From assembly GCA_036245805.1 (NCBI GenBank), contig BTRK01000005.1:33213469-33277468 (forward strand): 64,000 bases of DNA, read 5' to 3'. The first letter of the stretch is position 1, and every line of letters begins with the position of its first letter. Position numbers and translations under genes: made by a program. Below the pieces are notes generated by a model, which saw only the letters and a list, made by a program, of their open reading frames with translations, ran no database searches and was not told the DNA's origin. Below are positions 45,886-59,000 of the stretch, piece after piece. This stretch comes from Pristionchus mayeri. Its lineage: Eukaryota; Nematoda; Chromadorea; Rhabditida; Neodiplogasteridae.

Positions 45886-48244
45886 ACGGAAGGCGAGGAA
45901 GGATCACGGTATCGATCGATTACTGTAGACCCATTCCCTTGATTTATTTGTTGAATTATTCTCCATGTAGCGCTATCTCTCGTTTGTTACCGTTCCCGAT
46001 AATATTTTTTTCGTTCTTTCTTGTAAATACATTATATTTGTCACTCCCAATTTTCTTTTTCCCAATGATAACTCTGTCTTGATGACCGCTAAGTCCCATC
46101 AGTTCATAATTAATCCCATCCATCTATCGCTTCTTCTCTGAACACCAAGAAATCTCTCGAACGATCAAATTAGTTTGTAGATGCCCCCGTGTGTTTTTAC
46201 CCATTGATTTACTCGTCGTTCTGTAAGATGCCCTCGATGGCCTTGTGAAGTCTAATTTCTTTTCCTTAATTTAAGAGGTTTCGTTTATGCTTATCCACTG
46301 CACTTTTCCATACTTTGTTGCGAGCAGTAGACTCTTCTCGTTCTCGAGCTACGCCCATCTACACTATGTTCTAATCTTCTCCTCTACGAGCTCGTATTTA
46401 TTGTCTCGAACTAGCGTAGTATTCCACACACACTCTGTGAATCCCCGCCCTCTCGAACCCAGTTACATTGCAATTACTAGTATCGCTCATGAGTTGTATT
46501 TCGCCGCACCCACCACCGTCCCCGTTCTGTCGTCCTCACCACTGGTCACCGGTCCCCATTCACCCCACCCCACTTGAATCAGATATAATATACCGTATCC
46601 AGTTCTTCCCTAGGCTGTCTTATCGAGGACTGATCTCGTTCTCATCTCTCCCGTTTCTCTCACGCTGTACAAGGGATTTAAATAAAGATAATTAATATAT
46701 GCATTCTGTTGAGAAAAAGTGGTATGATATTTTCAATACAGAGTTATTCAAGTTGTTACGATGACATCATCGGAGTCAAATAGTATAGGCTTAGAATGAT
46801 GAATCTGTCGATGGGTTAGCGGAAGTCGAAATTCTAGGTTCATTAGAAGAGCGATAGAAATGCCGAATCTCGTGGTCAAAATAAACGCAGTTCTCAAAAC
46901 CTTGCTTCATTATCCTTTTCTGGCCATTCTTCAATCGAAACTCCTACTATCGATATGGAACCTTCTCTCGCTGACCCAATCGATAATCTCTTCAGACGCG
47001 CTGTCCATCGTCGTCTACGAGATGCATATGCATCCAGGACGATCCATCGGTATGATTATATAATTAAAAAAATATTTTGATACAGTTTACAAATTGAAAT
47101 GTGAAATGTGGAAACCAATACCTCACGGTTGACCAGGTTAGTCACATATTCCTTCGTTGCAGATGAACTTGAAATTTCCACCAGCGAGAACAAAATTGAT
47201 GGGCCCTCTGCGAATTGATGGTGCAGGAATGATTTATGAGCTAGACTTAGTGCATCCTAGGAGGTATAATTTAATCATGCCAGCCGACTTTATTCAAATC
47301 TGGGCAGTGCAAAAATTTCATCTCTCTTTTCGCAATGTGTAACGAGAGATCGAGCAATTTTTAGATTGAAGTCCATCTCTCTCGGCACCAAAAGTACCCT
47401 TCTCCATCATGTTCACAGTAGATTCTCAAAGAGTCAAACATGCGTCGGAGAATGTTCTATAGTTTTCGGTTCTCATCCTCTCTCGGATATTCTTCTCTAC
47501 TTCTCCGCTTCCTCTTCGATTCTGGAAACTAACTGCCTCTAAAGAGATCCATTAGAAGCAATTTTCCGTTTATCTCACTCTGTAGTCATTCAGATAAAGT
47601 TTTACACACCTTTTCTTTGCATCAAATTCATTTTTTCTCAAATACAGCTACAGCTGTTTGATCAGATCCCAAGGTTCCACTTTGTTCAGTCTTCTCGAAA
47701 GTGTGTTGATCTTGCCCTAGTCTATTCTTGTTAACTCCCGCAGCACCGACCCATTTCCAGTAAAAGAGCAATGAAAAGGGGTGTTCGGGCAATCGTGGGT
47801 TGCTCCACTCGAACTAGAGAGTGGGAGACCATGGCTGGCCCCACTCTATCGAGTCCCTCGCTCTAGAAATGATGCCAATTTGTCGGCGTTCATTGAGCAC
47901 ATTGAGTGTGGAATAACAAGAGGGCTATGCGCTTACTTTGGTCGGTTAGTTGGGCGGACAAAGCTTGTCAAAATAGCATTGGCCACTTCGAAGGAAGTGG
48001 TGAATACACGAATTCCGACCTCAATCTCAGCACATCAAGAATGGATCAGAGGGGGGGGGGGGGTGGGCCAAATATCGAAGAAGTGCTGAATGACCTCCTT
48101 GATGGCTGAACTGAGCAGAGAAATATATCGTTATTTCCACTGAAACACTGTCTGTTCTCACACCCTCTCCCCTTCATCCCCCCAATGTATTCTCATTCCG
48201 CCCTCCATCCGCTCTGCCCTCTTGCTCCGTCCCGTCCGTTACAG
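45886..48244. other. hsr-9 3' flank and spacer
   Basis: Pyrimidine-rich 3' UTR-like DNA with TAAATAAAG at 46677 as a possible poly(A) signal. A weak two-exon gene is listed separately at 46860. A G-run of about 13 lies at 48050. Nothing else supported. Confidence 0.5.
46860..47218 (+). CDS. Candidate small membrane-type gene, two exons
   Basis: Exon 46860..47049 starts MPNLVVKINAVLKTLLHYPF, is hydrophobic in its first 45 residues, and joins in phase at CGTTGCAG|ATG to 47163..47218, which ends ENKIDGPSAN, TGA; 81 residues. Support is frame and splice fit only. It could equally be a gene relic or chance. Confidence 0.25.
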
Positions 48245-49270
48245 GGAGCAGAGTGTCTTTAGTCTTCCTTCTTCCACTTCGCCAATCAGTGGCAACACTC
48301 CCTCGTTCAACTCACAGTCAGTCCGGCCCCCGGGGAGGGAGTCTCAGACACCTCACGGTACCACCCGGCCCCGCGCGCTGCCTGTGAGTACCGCTCGAGC
48401 CAACGGCGATGGAAGAAAGCCTGAGGGATTCGGGACGAGGAAAACGGTGGATCGAGGAGGGAAAAGACTTCCAGAGAGATGCATTGAGTGATGAAAGTAT
48501 ACAAGAATTGGAAAACACGGTATTTCTGGGATTAGCGAATCGGCTCTTGTATTTGCACGCACGAATTTTACTAACAACCTCCTCTAGACATTAACACGTT
48601 TGCATTGAAACTCGATATGTCGTAATCCGACTCAACCGAAGTACAATGGATCGGACCATAGTATCTCCGGGTCGCAACTCCAATTCGCTGACTGCATTGC
48701 TCGCCCCGCTCCGCAGTCCGTCGCGGGGTCGGCTGTGCACTGGAGGAATTGGCGCGAGTACAGTTATGTTAGTGTCTCATTTGCGCGTACATCTCTATCG
48801 ATGGCCGGACGGACTGACGGAGTGGGGCGGCGAGTGGGCCCACTGATCGAGGGAGTGACCGGACAGAAGGTCTACAATGACCGTGCACTAGTCAAGACGG
48901 GACTAGGATGGTGGTGGTAGCGGAGAGAGGGCGGCGACAGTGTGGAGATAAGAAGCAGGGCGGGTAAGCCGAATGATAAGAGTGCGTTGTGCAGGAGTTC
49001 TGTCCTGAAGCGAAGTTTGAGTGCGTTTATCTCCTTGTTCACTTTCAATTCCACAAAAAAGCATCTGATTTAGTCATGCCACAAGAGGATGGATTAGATG
49101 CTTAGCATGAGGGGTGGAAGACCGCTCAGCAGCGAAGTCTACAGCGTGTACAGACCGACCCCGCGACGGCCTCGCGATGTCCCCTCCCGACCCGATCGAT
49201 GTGAAAGCAGTCCATCGAGAGGGGGCAGGGACAGGAGAGAAAGTCAGCGAGAGGGGAGATGCGATCCGGA
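48245..49270 (+). other. Candidate exons, Ser/Pro/Arg-rich, unassigned
   Basis: Two stretches look like exons. 48239-48384, after CGTTACAG and ending at CTGCCT|GTGAGT, reads EQSVFSLPSSTSPISGNTPS and goes on Pro/Arg-rich. 49098-49270, from ATG (MLSMRGGRPLSSEVYSVYRP) to GAGACA|GTGAGT, is Arg/Ser-rich. Neither has a known domain. They may be 5' exons of dystrobrevin with very long introns or part of another gene; the phase of the second (0) does not match the phase needed by the first dystrobrevin exon (1), so at least one more exon would be required. Confidence 0.3.
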
Positions 49271-50565
49271 GACAGTGAGTAGCGATCGGGACCTGCGGAT
49301 ATCCGATTTCACCCCAAAGGAATCATCACATTATTTCTGAAATCAGTTCATGCATTCAATCATTCATGAGTGTTAGAATATACGGTATATTAGTGTCTCA
49401 CTGGACACAAAACAGATTGTATTCGTTAGCTCGGATTGTCATGTTTTTCTTCTGCTCTAGTTACGATTCCTCTCTACTCATTGAGCCTATTGAGAGTGGA
49501 ATAACAAGAGGGAATCCTGGGAAATGATGCTTCCGTTGGCAAGCAGTGTCTGGATTTGACAGTCAGTCAGGAGATGGATAACTAATGAAAAGATTTGTAT
49601 TTAGATGCCGTAGATATATTTTTAAATCTGAAATATAGTTGTGCATTCCTTGACTAGCACGTGCTTAATCTTTTCTCTCCTCGATCAGAAATCAGTCGAA
49701 TAGAGATAGAAAATAGTCAAGACACTGAAAACGATAGCTTTTTTCAAAAAAGTTGAAAATTTTACTATCTAGCATGACTCAAGGAAGTGTTCATGAAAGT
49801 GTGGTGAGTATGTTGACTGGAGGCAGTTATTGCTCCTCTCGAGGGGGTTTCTCATCGCTTGTTTTGACGTGCTCAGTCGGGTCGTTTATGATTGGGGATG
49901 TGGGGGAAGGAGGGGAGGAGCAGGCAATCAGTCCCAGATGTGGGCCACACTCCTCCCTTCATCTTCTTTCCGGATTGCCTAGATCTTCGATCTTTGGTAC
50001 TCTTCGTGGAAGGCTTTTCTTCAATTTTATTTTTTTTATCAGCCTTCGACATCTACTGGAAAGACTACTCGAAATTGCTGTGCGGTATAATTCACTCTCC
50101 ATTTTTTGGATTGACTTAACTTTGATTTATCTCCCTCTTCAAATATTCTGAAATATCATCTTCATCCATATCCTTTTGTGATATTTGTTCACACGATTTT
50201 GTATCTCCATCTTTTGCATCTATGAGTTTCTCAGATATTCATGGGTATTCCTTATGTTGGACCTCCATCTGCTTCATAGTTAGCATGCCAGATGTTATTC
50301 AAGGTAAGTCTCTCGGTAAACTGTGAAGTGCTCCTCAAATCCTCCGCTTCAAGTGCGAATTCCGGTACGCTGACTCGCGAGGGAAAGTGATTGCATCCTA
50401 CTATTTGATTATTCACGCGAGAGGCTGTTTTGTCCACTCTCGAGAGTATTGGGAGAGGAGTTGTCGCCCCTTTTCGTCTGACTCTCTCCATATCCCGTGC
50501 TCTCTTGCACTCTCTAACCAGAAGAGCGTATACAATGATGAGATTTCGACATTACTTCCCCTTCC

Positions 50566-50568
<3 letters not shown>

Positions 50569-50601
<33 letters not shown>
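50569..50601. repeat. (CT)n microsatellite
   Basis: Sixteen uninterrupted CT units. Confidence 0.95.
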
Positions 50602-50607
<6 letters not shown>

Positions 50608-51973
50608 GAGAAAGCGAGGGAGAATGTGAAACGAGAGCCCAGCCTCCAAAGTGGTATCGACAATGGGGGAGAAGGAAGGAGAGAATTTGATTAACTACGG
50701 AGCTTTTCCCTGATTGCCGGGGCTGGAAATGCAATCCGGCATCAGACTCCAATATCTACTTTCTCGATTTCATGTGCTCTCTCTCACTGTCTTGAAGAAA
50801 CCGAAGAAACGGATAAACCAGAGGATTGTTCTCGAAGCCTCTGTCAGAATCAGGCATAGTTGAGGACGAAGAGAAAATGGAATGATATCGAGCGGTTTAC
50901 CGACCAGAGAAGGGTTTGGAGATAGGAGGGGAATTATTGCAGGGATCAAAGAGGGCCTTGGAGATCCTTATCAGCACAATCACTTTCGTGCGGAGGAGAG
51001 TCTGATTCTCTGCGCTCTCTTCGTTTCTTGTTATCTCTCGCTGGATAAGATCCCAAGCGTTACTCAGAACGAATGAAGTATCAGATTCGCTGTACAAACC
51101 TTCAACAGTTCAGTGTGGTGGGCGTGGGAATTGGATGAAACTCTAGAACTGCGAAGTACCAAATCGTCTCTCACTTTTTGCCAAAGAATCAACAGAGAAA
51201 CAGATGGGTAACGTGCGAAGGGAGAAGAGACATCCCGTCTCTCTTCTTCTCACTCAACCCAGCGCTACAGAGCGTGCGAAACGGGGAGGGTCTTGCAGTG
51301 AGAAGAGAGAGAGAGACCCCTCCCTCTCTCTCTCCGTCGTTTCTTCTCACTAGTAGACAGATGCCTTGCTCTCTTCTCTCCTTCTCCTTCTCCTTCTCTC
51401 TCCTCCTCTCCCTCCTCTCGCTCTCCCGTCGTAGGCCTTCCCTCTCTCTCTATTGAACCTGCGCCACGCCGAGTCCTCTTCCTTCCTGCACGCATTTTAA
51501 CCCCCAGCAATAAGTCGAGTCGTATACTTCATATACTTACTTCTAGGCATATATTTACTTCTATGCCATATACTTACCTCAAGGCCACGTCAATACGCTA
51601 ATTATGTCCCATTCAAGACCGTTAATTTATGTCTTTTCGTAATTTTTGCCCTCTTCTTTCCTTTACACTGCTACTGCACATTCAACTCATCAATTTCTCG
51701 ATGAACACAGCTCGTAAATTACCGATTCTCACGTGTTATTCAGTCAGCAAACAAGAAACTTCAAGCAACGACCCTTTGATTACAACTGCCTGCCCATCTT
51801 TTGTATTTCACAATATCACAATAAGCATTTACGGGATTCGATGTTTCTTCTTTGATGCTGAGTTTATCGTTTCCTAATTTCCAGTAATTCAAGCATTATC
51901 CACGATTCTATTGACGAAAAAACAATTTATCTCCTTCCTTTTGCATTTCGAAGTAAGCCCAGTGAAGAGCGAT

Positions 51974-52042
51974 GACTTCACTCTCTCCATTTCGCGTGAT
52001 CCCTAGCTCGTCCAGAGAGAGCATGCTAAATGGAGGGAGTCA
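51974..52042. repeat. 70-bp hairpin repeat, copy 5
   Basis: CTCTCTCCATTTCGCGTGAT ... AGAGAGCATGCTAAATGGAG GGAGTC in inverted arms. Confidence 0.8.
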
Positions 52043-52243
52043 AGGTGGAATTTCCTTATCAATCTCTTGCCATCTGTCGTCGCGCGTCATTTCATATCTC
52101 TGAATCATACAATATCTCCCCCTTTCTTCTCCCGCTTCGAAGTAGAATCAAAGTAAGCCGCGGCGACGCAGAGTTGACAAAAGTTCTATTGTGCTATCTT
52201 CCAATAAACGCTTTTCTGGATTTCATCATCAGACGAAGATAGG

Positions 52244-52374
52244 ATGGGGGTGTACCATTTTAGAACTGATCACTGTAGAGCTCTTTGTTTTTAAGCTCAA
52301 TGATGAATTTGGAACCCATTATTTTTAGCCCTATGTGGAGTTCGAAAATGACTAGTTCTAAAATGATACACTCC
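52244..52374. repeat. 130-bp MITE, TIR GGGTGTACCATTTTAGAACT
   Basis: Left GGGTGTACCATTTTAGAACT GATCA and right TGACTAGTTCTAAAATGATA CACTCCC are inverted repeats with few mismatches; the interior is AT-rich and non-coding. Confidence 0.75.
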
Positions 52375-53049
52375 CGGTTGGATGATGCATTTATTGATTG
52401 GTTTCTCACGCGTTCTAAATTGAACTAATCGTTAATTCCCTTGATGAGTGACCACTCCATTCCCTCATCCACTCTCGAATCCCTTGTCTAGTCTCGAGAG
52501 CCATCGGCAACACACACTACTGCTCTTTCCTCTTTCCATTTCCTCCACAGCCCTCAGTCTATTTCCCCTCCCTCTGGTCTCAAGGGCTTGTGTTCCCCCT
52601 CTCTCCCTTCCCCTGGCTTGGGTTGCATTGCATTTTCTGCCCTTTGCCCTATCGTGACATGACTCTCCCAGTCCTTGATGAATGATCTGACTCTCTTCGG
52701 CTCATACGCTCTTTCGAATGCCGAAAACGAGTATAGCAGCAGATTGAAGGCAGAAGGATAATTAAGGTTGATGTGGACGGATAAGGGCGAGCCGCCGGGA
52801 GTCCCGCACCACTCCAACTCGATGCCTCCAATGGATGGTGAGAAGAAGTCGATATTTGATCTTTCACCGCTTCGTCAAGTGGTACTGAAATGATTGGTAT
52901 TTTAAAAAAAAATGAGAATTTCAAATATTGATCATAGAACATCTTCATGCGGTGGTTTATCAATAACTTGAAACATGTCGAAAAAAAACAGTGAACTTTA
53001 CTTTCCTATCTAGCCATCGACCTTTGATCTCTCACTTTGATCCTTGCAG

Positions 53050-56000
53050 CTGCAGCAGGAGGCGGAGGGGGCGGAGTCAAGGGCTCGACGACGACGGTGG
53101 CTGCAGCAGCAGCTGCTGCCGTGCCATCGACGACGATCGAGATGCAAAGCATCATCGATGAGATGCGTGAGTGTACTTTAATTGATCTTTGGATGCCTGA
53201 TATAATTTTTTTTTTCTGATTTTGGAGTTATCTCTTATTTTATAAAATCTATTAATGACTAGTACCTAGCTTGGGATTCGCTAGTATCTGAAGATTCAGC
53301 CAATAGGGTAATAGATGCTTCACTTCAGTAATGACCATCCTATTAGCAACAGACCTCTCATACTCTAGATCTACTCACTGACCAGGTTGTGCGAGAATTA
53401 GAGATAGTCTGGAGTCACACACAGACAAACGAAATAGCGAGCTCTTGAGGGACTCCATCTTTAAATTCTTCCAAATATCGATTTCCTCTGCAGGGACGCA
53501 CGACTTCGACTCTATCCGCTTCGCGACGTATCGTGCAGCGTGCAAACTGAGATTCATCCAGAAGAAGACCAATGGTACGATCGATTTTTAAAAATATTTT
53601 TAAAATAATTCGAGGCTACGGTAGTTGACGTTGGTGGATCACATTTGAGCATTGAAGTGGATGATTCAGCTATCAAGCTTCCGCCTTATGCGGACCAAGT
53701 AATTTTGAAAAATGTTATAATCGCGAGCACCCTGAAATAGTATTAATCGTAATGAGCGCCTTTTCGTCATTTGCATTCCAATTTCGCCAATGATGAATTG
53801 GCGAGAGGGCACGTAACTCGAAGAGAGCGGACAGAGAAAGAGAGAATCCCTCGAGGCAGTTGCTTCCTTTCTCGTCTACTCTCTCCCGATTATCACCAAT
53901 CTCTCTCCGCTCTCCTCATTTCGCTTGATCTCTCTCCTGTTCTCTCGCTCTGTGCATACTCTCACTTCTCCCTGCTCTCTAGCTCGATGCAATCGATGTG
54001 TCTTCTTCTCTTTTTTCTTCACACATTGGAAGAAGAGCGGGAGCGGTGACCCTCTTCATTTAGTCACTCTCTAGTCGGTTAGAGAGAACGAGAGAGTAGG
54101 GGAATTGGAGAGAGTCAGACGAATAGGGGAGACATGGGAGGGAAACACTTGAAAATGCTTGTCACGCAATGGTCAGACTCGGACCATATGAGAAACTATG
54201 AGGGAGATCTGAGATCAAAGACAAAAGTTCAACTATAAACATTTCAGTGCACAAAGTCGACATCTGGAACATGATCGAGGCATTTCGGGAGAATGGACTG
54301 AATGCGCTGCCTGTGCACTCGCAGGTTGAAAAATATTATTATTATTATAGAACACCGACCAGAAAGTCATCGAATGATAGCGACGAGAGGTTCATTTATG
54401 AAGGGCGTGAAACCTAAAACAGTTTTCCGTAATTCTCACATTCAGTTATGACAATACAAAAGCAAAACAGTTTCCGATATGTTTCAGGGTCATGATAGAG
54501 TCTGTGAAATTGAATAAGTCGTGCACTTTTATCGTAAATTGTTAGGCGCACATAAAAGGGCAGCACCTGATATTTGCATTCAGGTCAAGTCCTCTCGACT
54601 CGAGCTGCTTCTCACTACGGTCTTCCACAATCTCAACAAGAGACTCGACCCGAGTCAGCAGATCGACACTGACAAATCGATAACGCTCCTCCAGAGCTTC
54701 CTGCTCGGCGCCTACGACAAGTTTGTGATCTTTGATCTTTCAAATTTTTCAACGAAGTCAGCGACAGAAGTTCGAGATTTCATTTAATTTTGCGTTTTTA
54801 CCTCAGTTAGCAGGGAAGCAGCAGAACTGGAATCCAAATCGATCTTTGACCTTCCAGGCAGCAAACGGGTCGTCTCACCGTCTTCTCCATCAAGATCGCC
54901 CTGGCTACAATCTGCGCGGGGAAACTAGTGGATAAATTGCGATGTGAGTTCTGATTTTTATTATTTCAGCATTTTTTTGATTATTAGGTTCAGAATGAAT
55001 TATGATGGAACGGCGTAATTAAAAAAAATGGATATCAAAGACTAACGCCTACCATTTGCAGACATCTTCTCGCAGATCGCCGATCCCTCGGGAGCGATGG
55101 ATCACGATCGGTTCGCGGACTTCCTTGAGGTGATCTCTAAAAGAGCTGCCGTATAAAGCGTACCCATTAGCGTATTGAATTACTTGAGCCACTAAACTTT
55201 GCTGGAGTGAGACCAAAAGCGAGATTTGTTCGTTCTGTAAATATGGCTGATCGTTGATCTTTCAGAACGCCCTTGCCCTGGCGACGGCGGTCTTCGAGGC
55301 GCCGACCTTTGGTTACACGGAGGCAGCGCCAGGACAGTGTTTCCCGAGGGTGAGTGATCTTTGGTCGCTGGGAATGATTTTTCCTTCAAACTGATTGTTT
55401 ACGATGCGCATCTTCGTCGTTAGCGCATCTTGCCAATGTGTTTCACATGCGTCTCATAGTTTCGAGCGAATCGCTAAAATTGATTTTGGTCTGGCTTTCC
55501 TTGGAAAAAATTATAATTCTAACTTCTGTTCAAACGTACATAGCTGGCGCTGTTTTCTAATTATACTCAAAGTTCAAAGATCACTCGCAGGACTCGACGG
55601 TGAACGTCTCGCTCTTCGTGGAGACGTTCCTCGCCGAACCAACGCCCTCCTGTCTGATGTGAGTGCAGCGATCAAAGATCAGAGCTTAAGTTGAGAACAT
55701 CGACTCAGTGCATGTCCACTAGTATCTGCATTTGAATGAGATGGTAGATACATGCATAAATAGAGTGATAGAAAAGAAAGTGATATTCACATCGATCAAG
55801 GGATTAGAGATCAAAAGGGTCAGTTGACGTGAGGCCACCCTAGGCTAAAGAAGGAGTAACACGAAAAATAGGTTGTGCACGTGGTACTGAGATTGTTCTC
55901 AGAGATCAGAGACGAAAAACCAAAGACCAACTATGAAAGTGCAGGTGGCTGCCCCTCCTGCATCGAATGGCGAGTGTCGAGCACGTCTACCACCCCGTGC

Positions 56001-59000
56001 AGTGTGATGGCTGCCAGGTGATTAAGTATTGCCATTTTAAAAATGTTACTTTTGTTTTTGAACCCGATTCCCAACAACCATCGTTTTCTAAAAAGCAATT
56101 GCGAATTTGAACAACAAGTGAAACACGGATGAATGGCATGATTAGAATCCGTTCGAGAATCTAATGACAAGCGAAAAGTCGTTGCTATTTTGCGATATCA
56201 TCCCCCTATAATTAATTTATGAATCTAATTAAATTCCATCTCAGGTCCGTTCCTTCACTGGCTTCCGCTACAAGTGTCAACGATGCGCTAACTACCAGCT
56301 GTGCCAATCGTGCTTCTGGAGGGGAAGAACCAGTGGAAGCCACTCGAATGAGCATGAGATGAAGGAGTACAGCAGCTATGTGAGTACTGTAGGAGGGTAC
56401 GGTAGCGGTAGATCAGAGGGATGTGTACGGTAGCTGGCGACGTAGACCATGATTGGTCAAGGGTACACATCGAACGGGGAAGAGTACTTTAGCGGATAAC
56501 CGTAAGAGAGCATTCGTCTATGGTATAACTGTAGTCAAAAAGGGAGGCTTTGATTTTCATGAGATTGAGTGAATAGTGAAGCTAGCGGTAGGTAAAAATT
56601 GACTTATTCACTCGTTCAATCGATTGCAGAAGTCTCCTACGAAGCAACTGGCGCACTCTCTGCACAAGTCACTGCAGTGCCTTCCGACTGCATCGGCCAA
56701 GGCCGTGAGTTTATCCTAATAAATTAATCTAATTGCCTTAGTTCTTGAATAAATAGGGATGGTTATTGTTTTGACACGGAAACAACTGGTTAGAATTGAA
56801 AAAGCTAGTCTAACAGTGCTTTTGTCTGGATGCTGAAGCATATCTGAAATAAAATGTTCAGTCCTATCATGGAGTACGATAAAATATAATTAACATTTTA
56901 TTAATGACTACCTCAGGGTTCTTCTCCCTTCGACGCTCGTCTGCACTCCTCCTCCTCTAGACCAGCACTAGATCTCTCCAACATCATTCCCGCCACGCCT
57001 AATGCAGTTCGGTGAGATATCCAACAGTTGATTGATGAAGGAAGGGAAATTCTCTGGCTCTTGCACCATTAAATTTTGTGCAAAACTATTCAATACGGAC
57101 AATGGATAGTGATGACGCAATTGATATCTTTCTCATGCAGCCGACTGCATCCTCCCGACCCCAAGCCTGCAGCTGCAGCAGCCGCAGTCCCGCCCCTCTT
57201 CTTGCCGGGCCAATTGTCCAGCAGCAATGGAGGTTAGTCACTGCGTCGTTGTAAAATAGTCCCTCGTGTAAGTGACAATGCAAGGTCGTGCATGCCTATA
57301 AATCAGTCAGGATGAAATATTGATATATTTTAATGAATGTTTATGGTTGTAAACAACGATTATTGATTAATTTAGGAGCAGATGACGAGCATCGACTCAT
57401 CGCTCGATACTCAGCCAAGCTCAGTGGACGGGCGGAGGTCAGACAATCGATAATTGAAAAATCAATAATTTCATCTCATTCTCACCCTCGAAATGGAATA
57501 CCTTTTCCAACCAGATCTTTTGAAGCTATTGTAGCTATTGAAATCCTAAATCGATAATAATTCCCCCTACCGTACTCCTTACAGTACCCCGTTGGGAGTG
57601 GGCGGTCGTTGTCGGAGAGATGTCTGGATGATCGAACGATGATCGCGAGATTGGAAGAGGAGAACAGCGAGATGATCAGGGAAATGAATCGATTGGACAG
57701 CCAGGTATACGGTATCCAATTATAGACTGGCACTTGTTTACATTAACTATCCAGTAGCAGCAATGGAAAACATTATTTTTATTGTTTTTCCGATAGGATT
57801 CCAACCTCCAATGTTTCTAGTGAATCCCTCATTGAGTTATGCCCACTCTGAAGCATAACCGGATAAAATTCCAGTTTTCATTCCACTACAAAAATGTGTG
57901 AAGACGAAAAAAAGCGCAGTATCTCATGCTCTTCACTGTTTCCCCCGATGTTATCTTTGATCTCTACAGGTCGCCCTCTCCGAAGACGATCACATGTCGC
58001 TGATCCGCGAGAGGAAATGGCGACTCGAGGAGCAGGTGAATGATCTTTTCAATACAGTTCTCTCTCTCTCTCTTTGTCTTCAGAGATCTTGTTAAATTGA
58101 GAAAGTGCAATGATTTTTCATGAGAACAGCAAATGGAGTAGACTACTTCGTAATTCCCCCAATGTCCTCTCTTTTCAGATGTTCGCAATGCAAGCCAAGA
58201 GGAGGGAGCTGATGACGCAGCTGGAGCAGCTCCTGCCCGCGCTCAATGTGAGATTACTATTTTTCGCAATTTTGATTTTCTTAATATTTTGATTTTTGTT
58301 ATTTTGTAGTCAATAAGAGATTATCGAAACAATATCAAATTCCTCTACCTCGCCGTATTCATAAATTGGTCCTGAAACAAATCGATAATAAAGCTTGATT
58401 TGATTTCAAGTTCGGGCTTACGTAGGCAAACAAAAAGGCGAAACATGATTACTATGTCCGATTCCTTTTCCAGAATCTCCAGTCTCCAGCTGGTTCAGTC
58501 GCGGGGTTGGCGATGCAGCTGCCGGATCTCTCGTCGCGACTCTCGACCGCCTTCAGAGGCAGCAGTCTGCCCGCCACCTCGCTGCAGGTGAGACTGCTCT
58601 TTGATCTTTCATCTCTAGTGATACTTGAAGCGTCGGATAGTTCACCCTTGATCCCTAGAAACACAGTAAAATTGCACAAACATCCCAAACGTGAAAGCTC
58701 AATAGGTCCTGAAGTGTAGATTTAAAGGAGAATCTCCTTTTAGCAACTAATCGATAATCGAATTCAGTGTGATCTCCTGAGCGCTGCTGACGACATTACA
58801 AACAACATGAGCACGCTTGTGAGGCATCTGGACACCGGTGAGAACATTTCAAAAATAATGCTTCTCATTTCACTTCATGCCAAGAGACGAAAGAGTTTCA
58901 CTTTGCATTCAATTTCCATATCATACAGTCGCGTCGGAAAGTTTTCGGGCACTTTTTCAATTCCCTATAATTTTCTCCGCTGGAAAGATACAATTCTGAT

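Larger units (their letters stand above)
49351..53049. other. 3.7 kb without a firm gene
   Basis: Low-complexity CT/GA tracts, a CT microsatellite, half copies of the hairpin repeat (50479, 50765, 50997), one full copy at 51974, a MITE at 52244 and a possible orphan exon on the minus strand at 52620-52850. Possibly the 5' intron of dystrobrevin. Confidence 0.45.
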
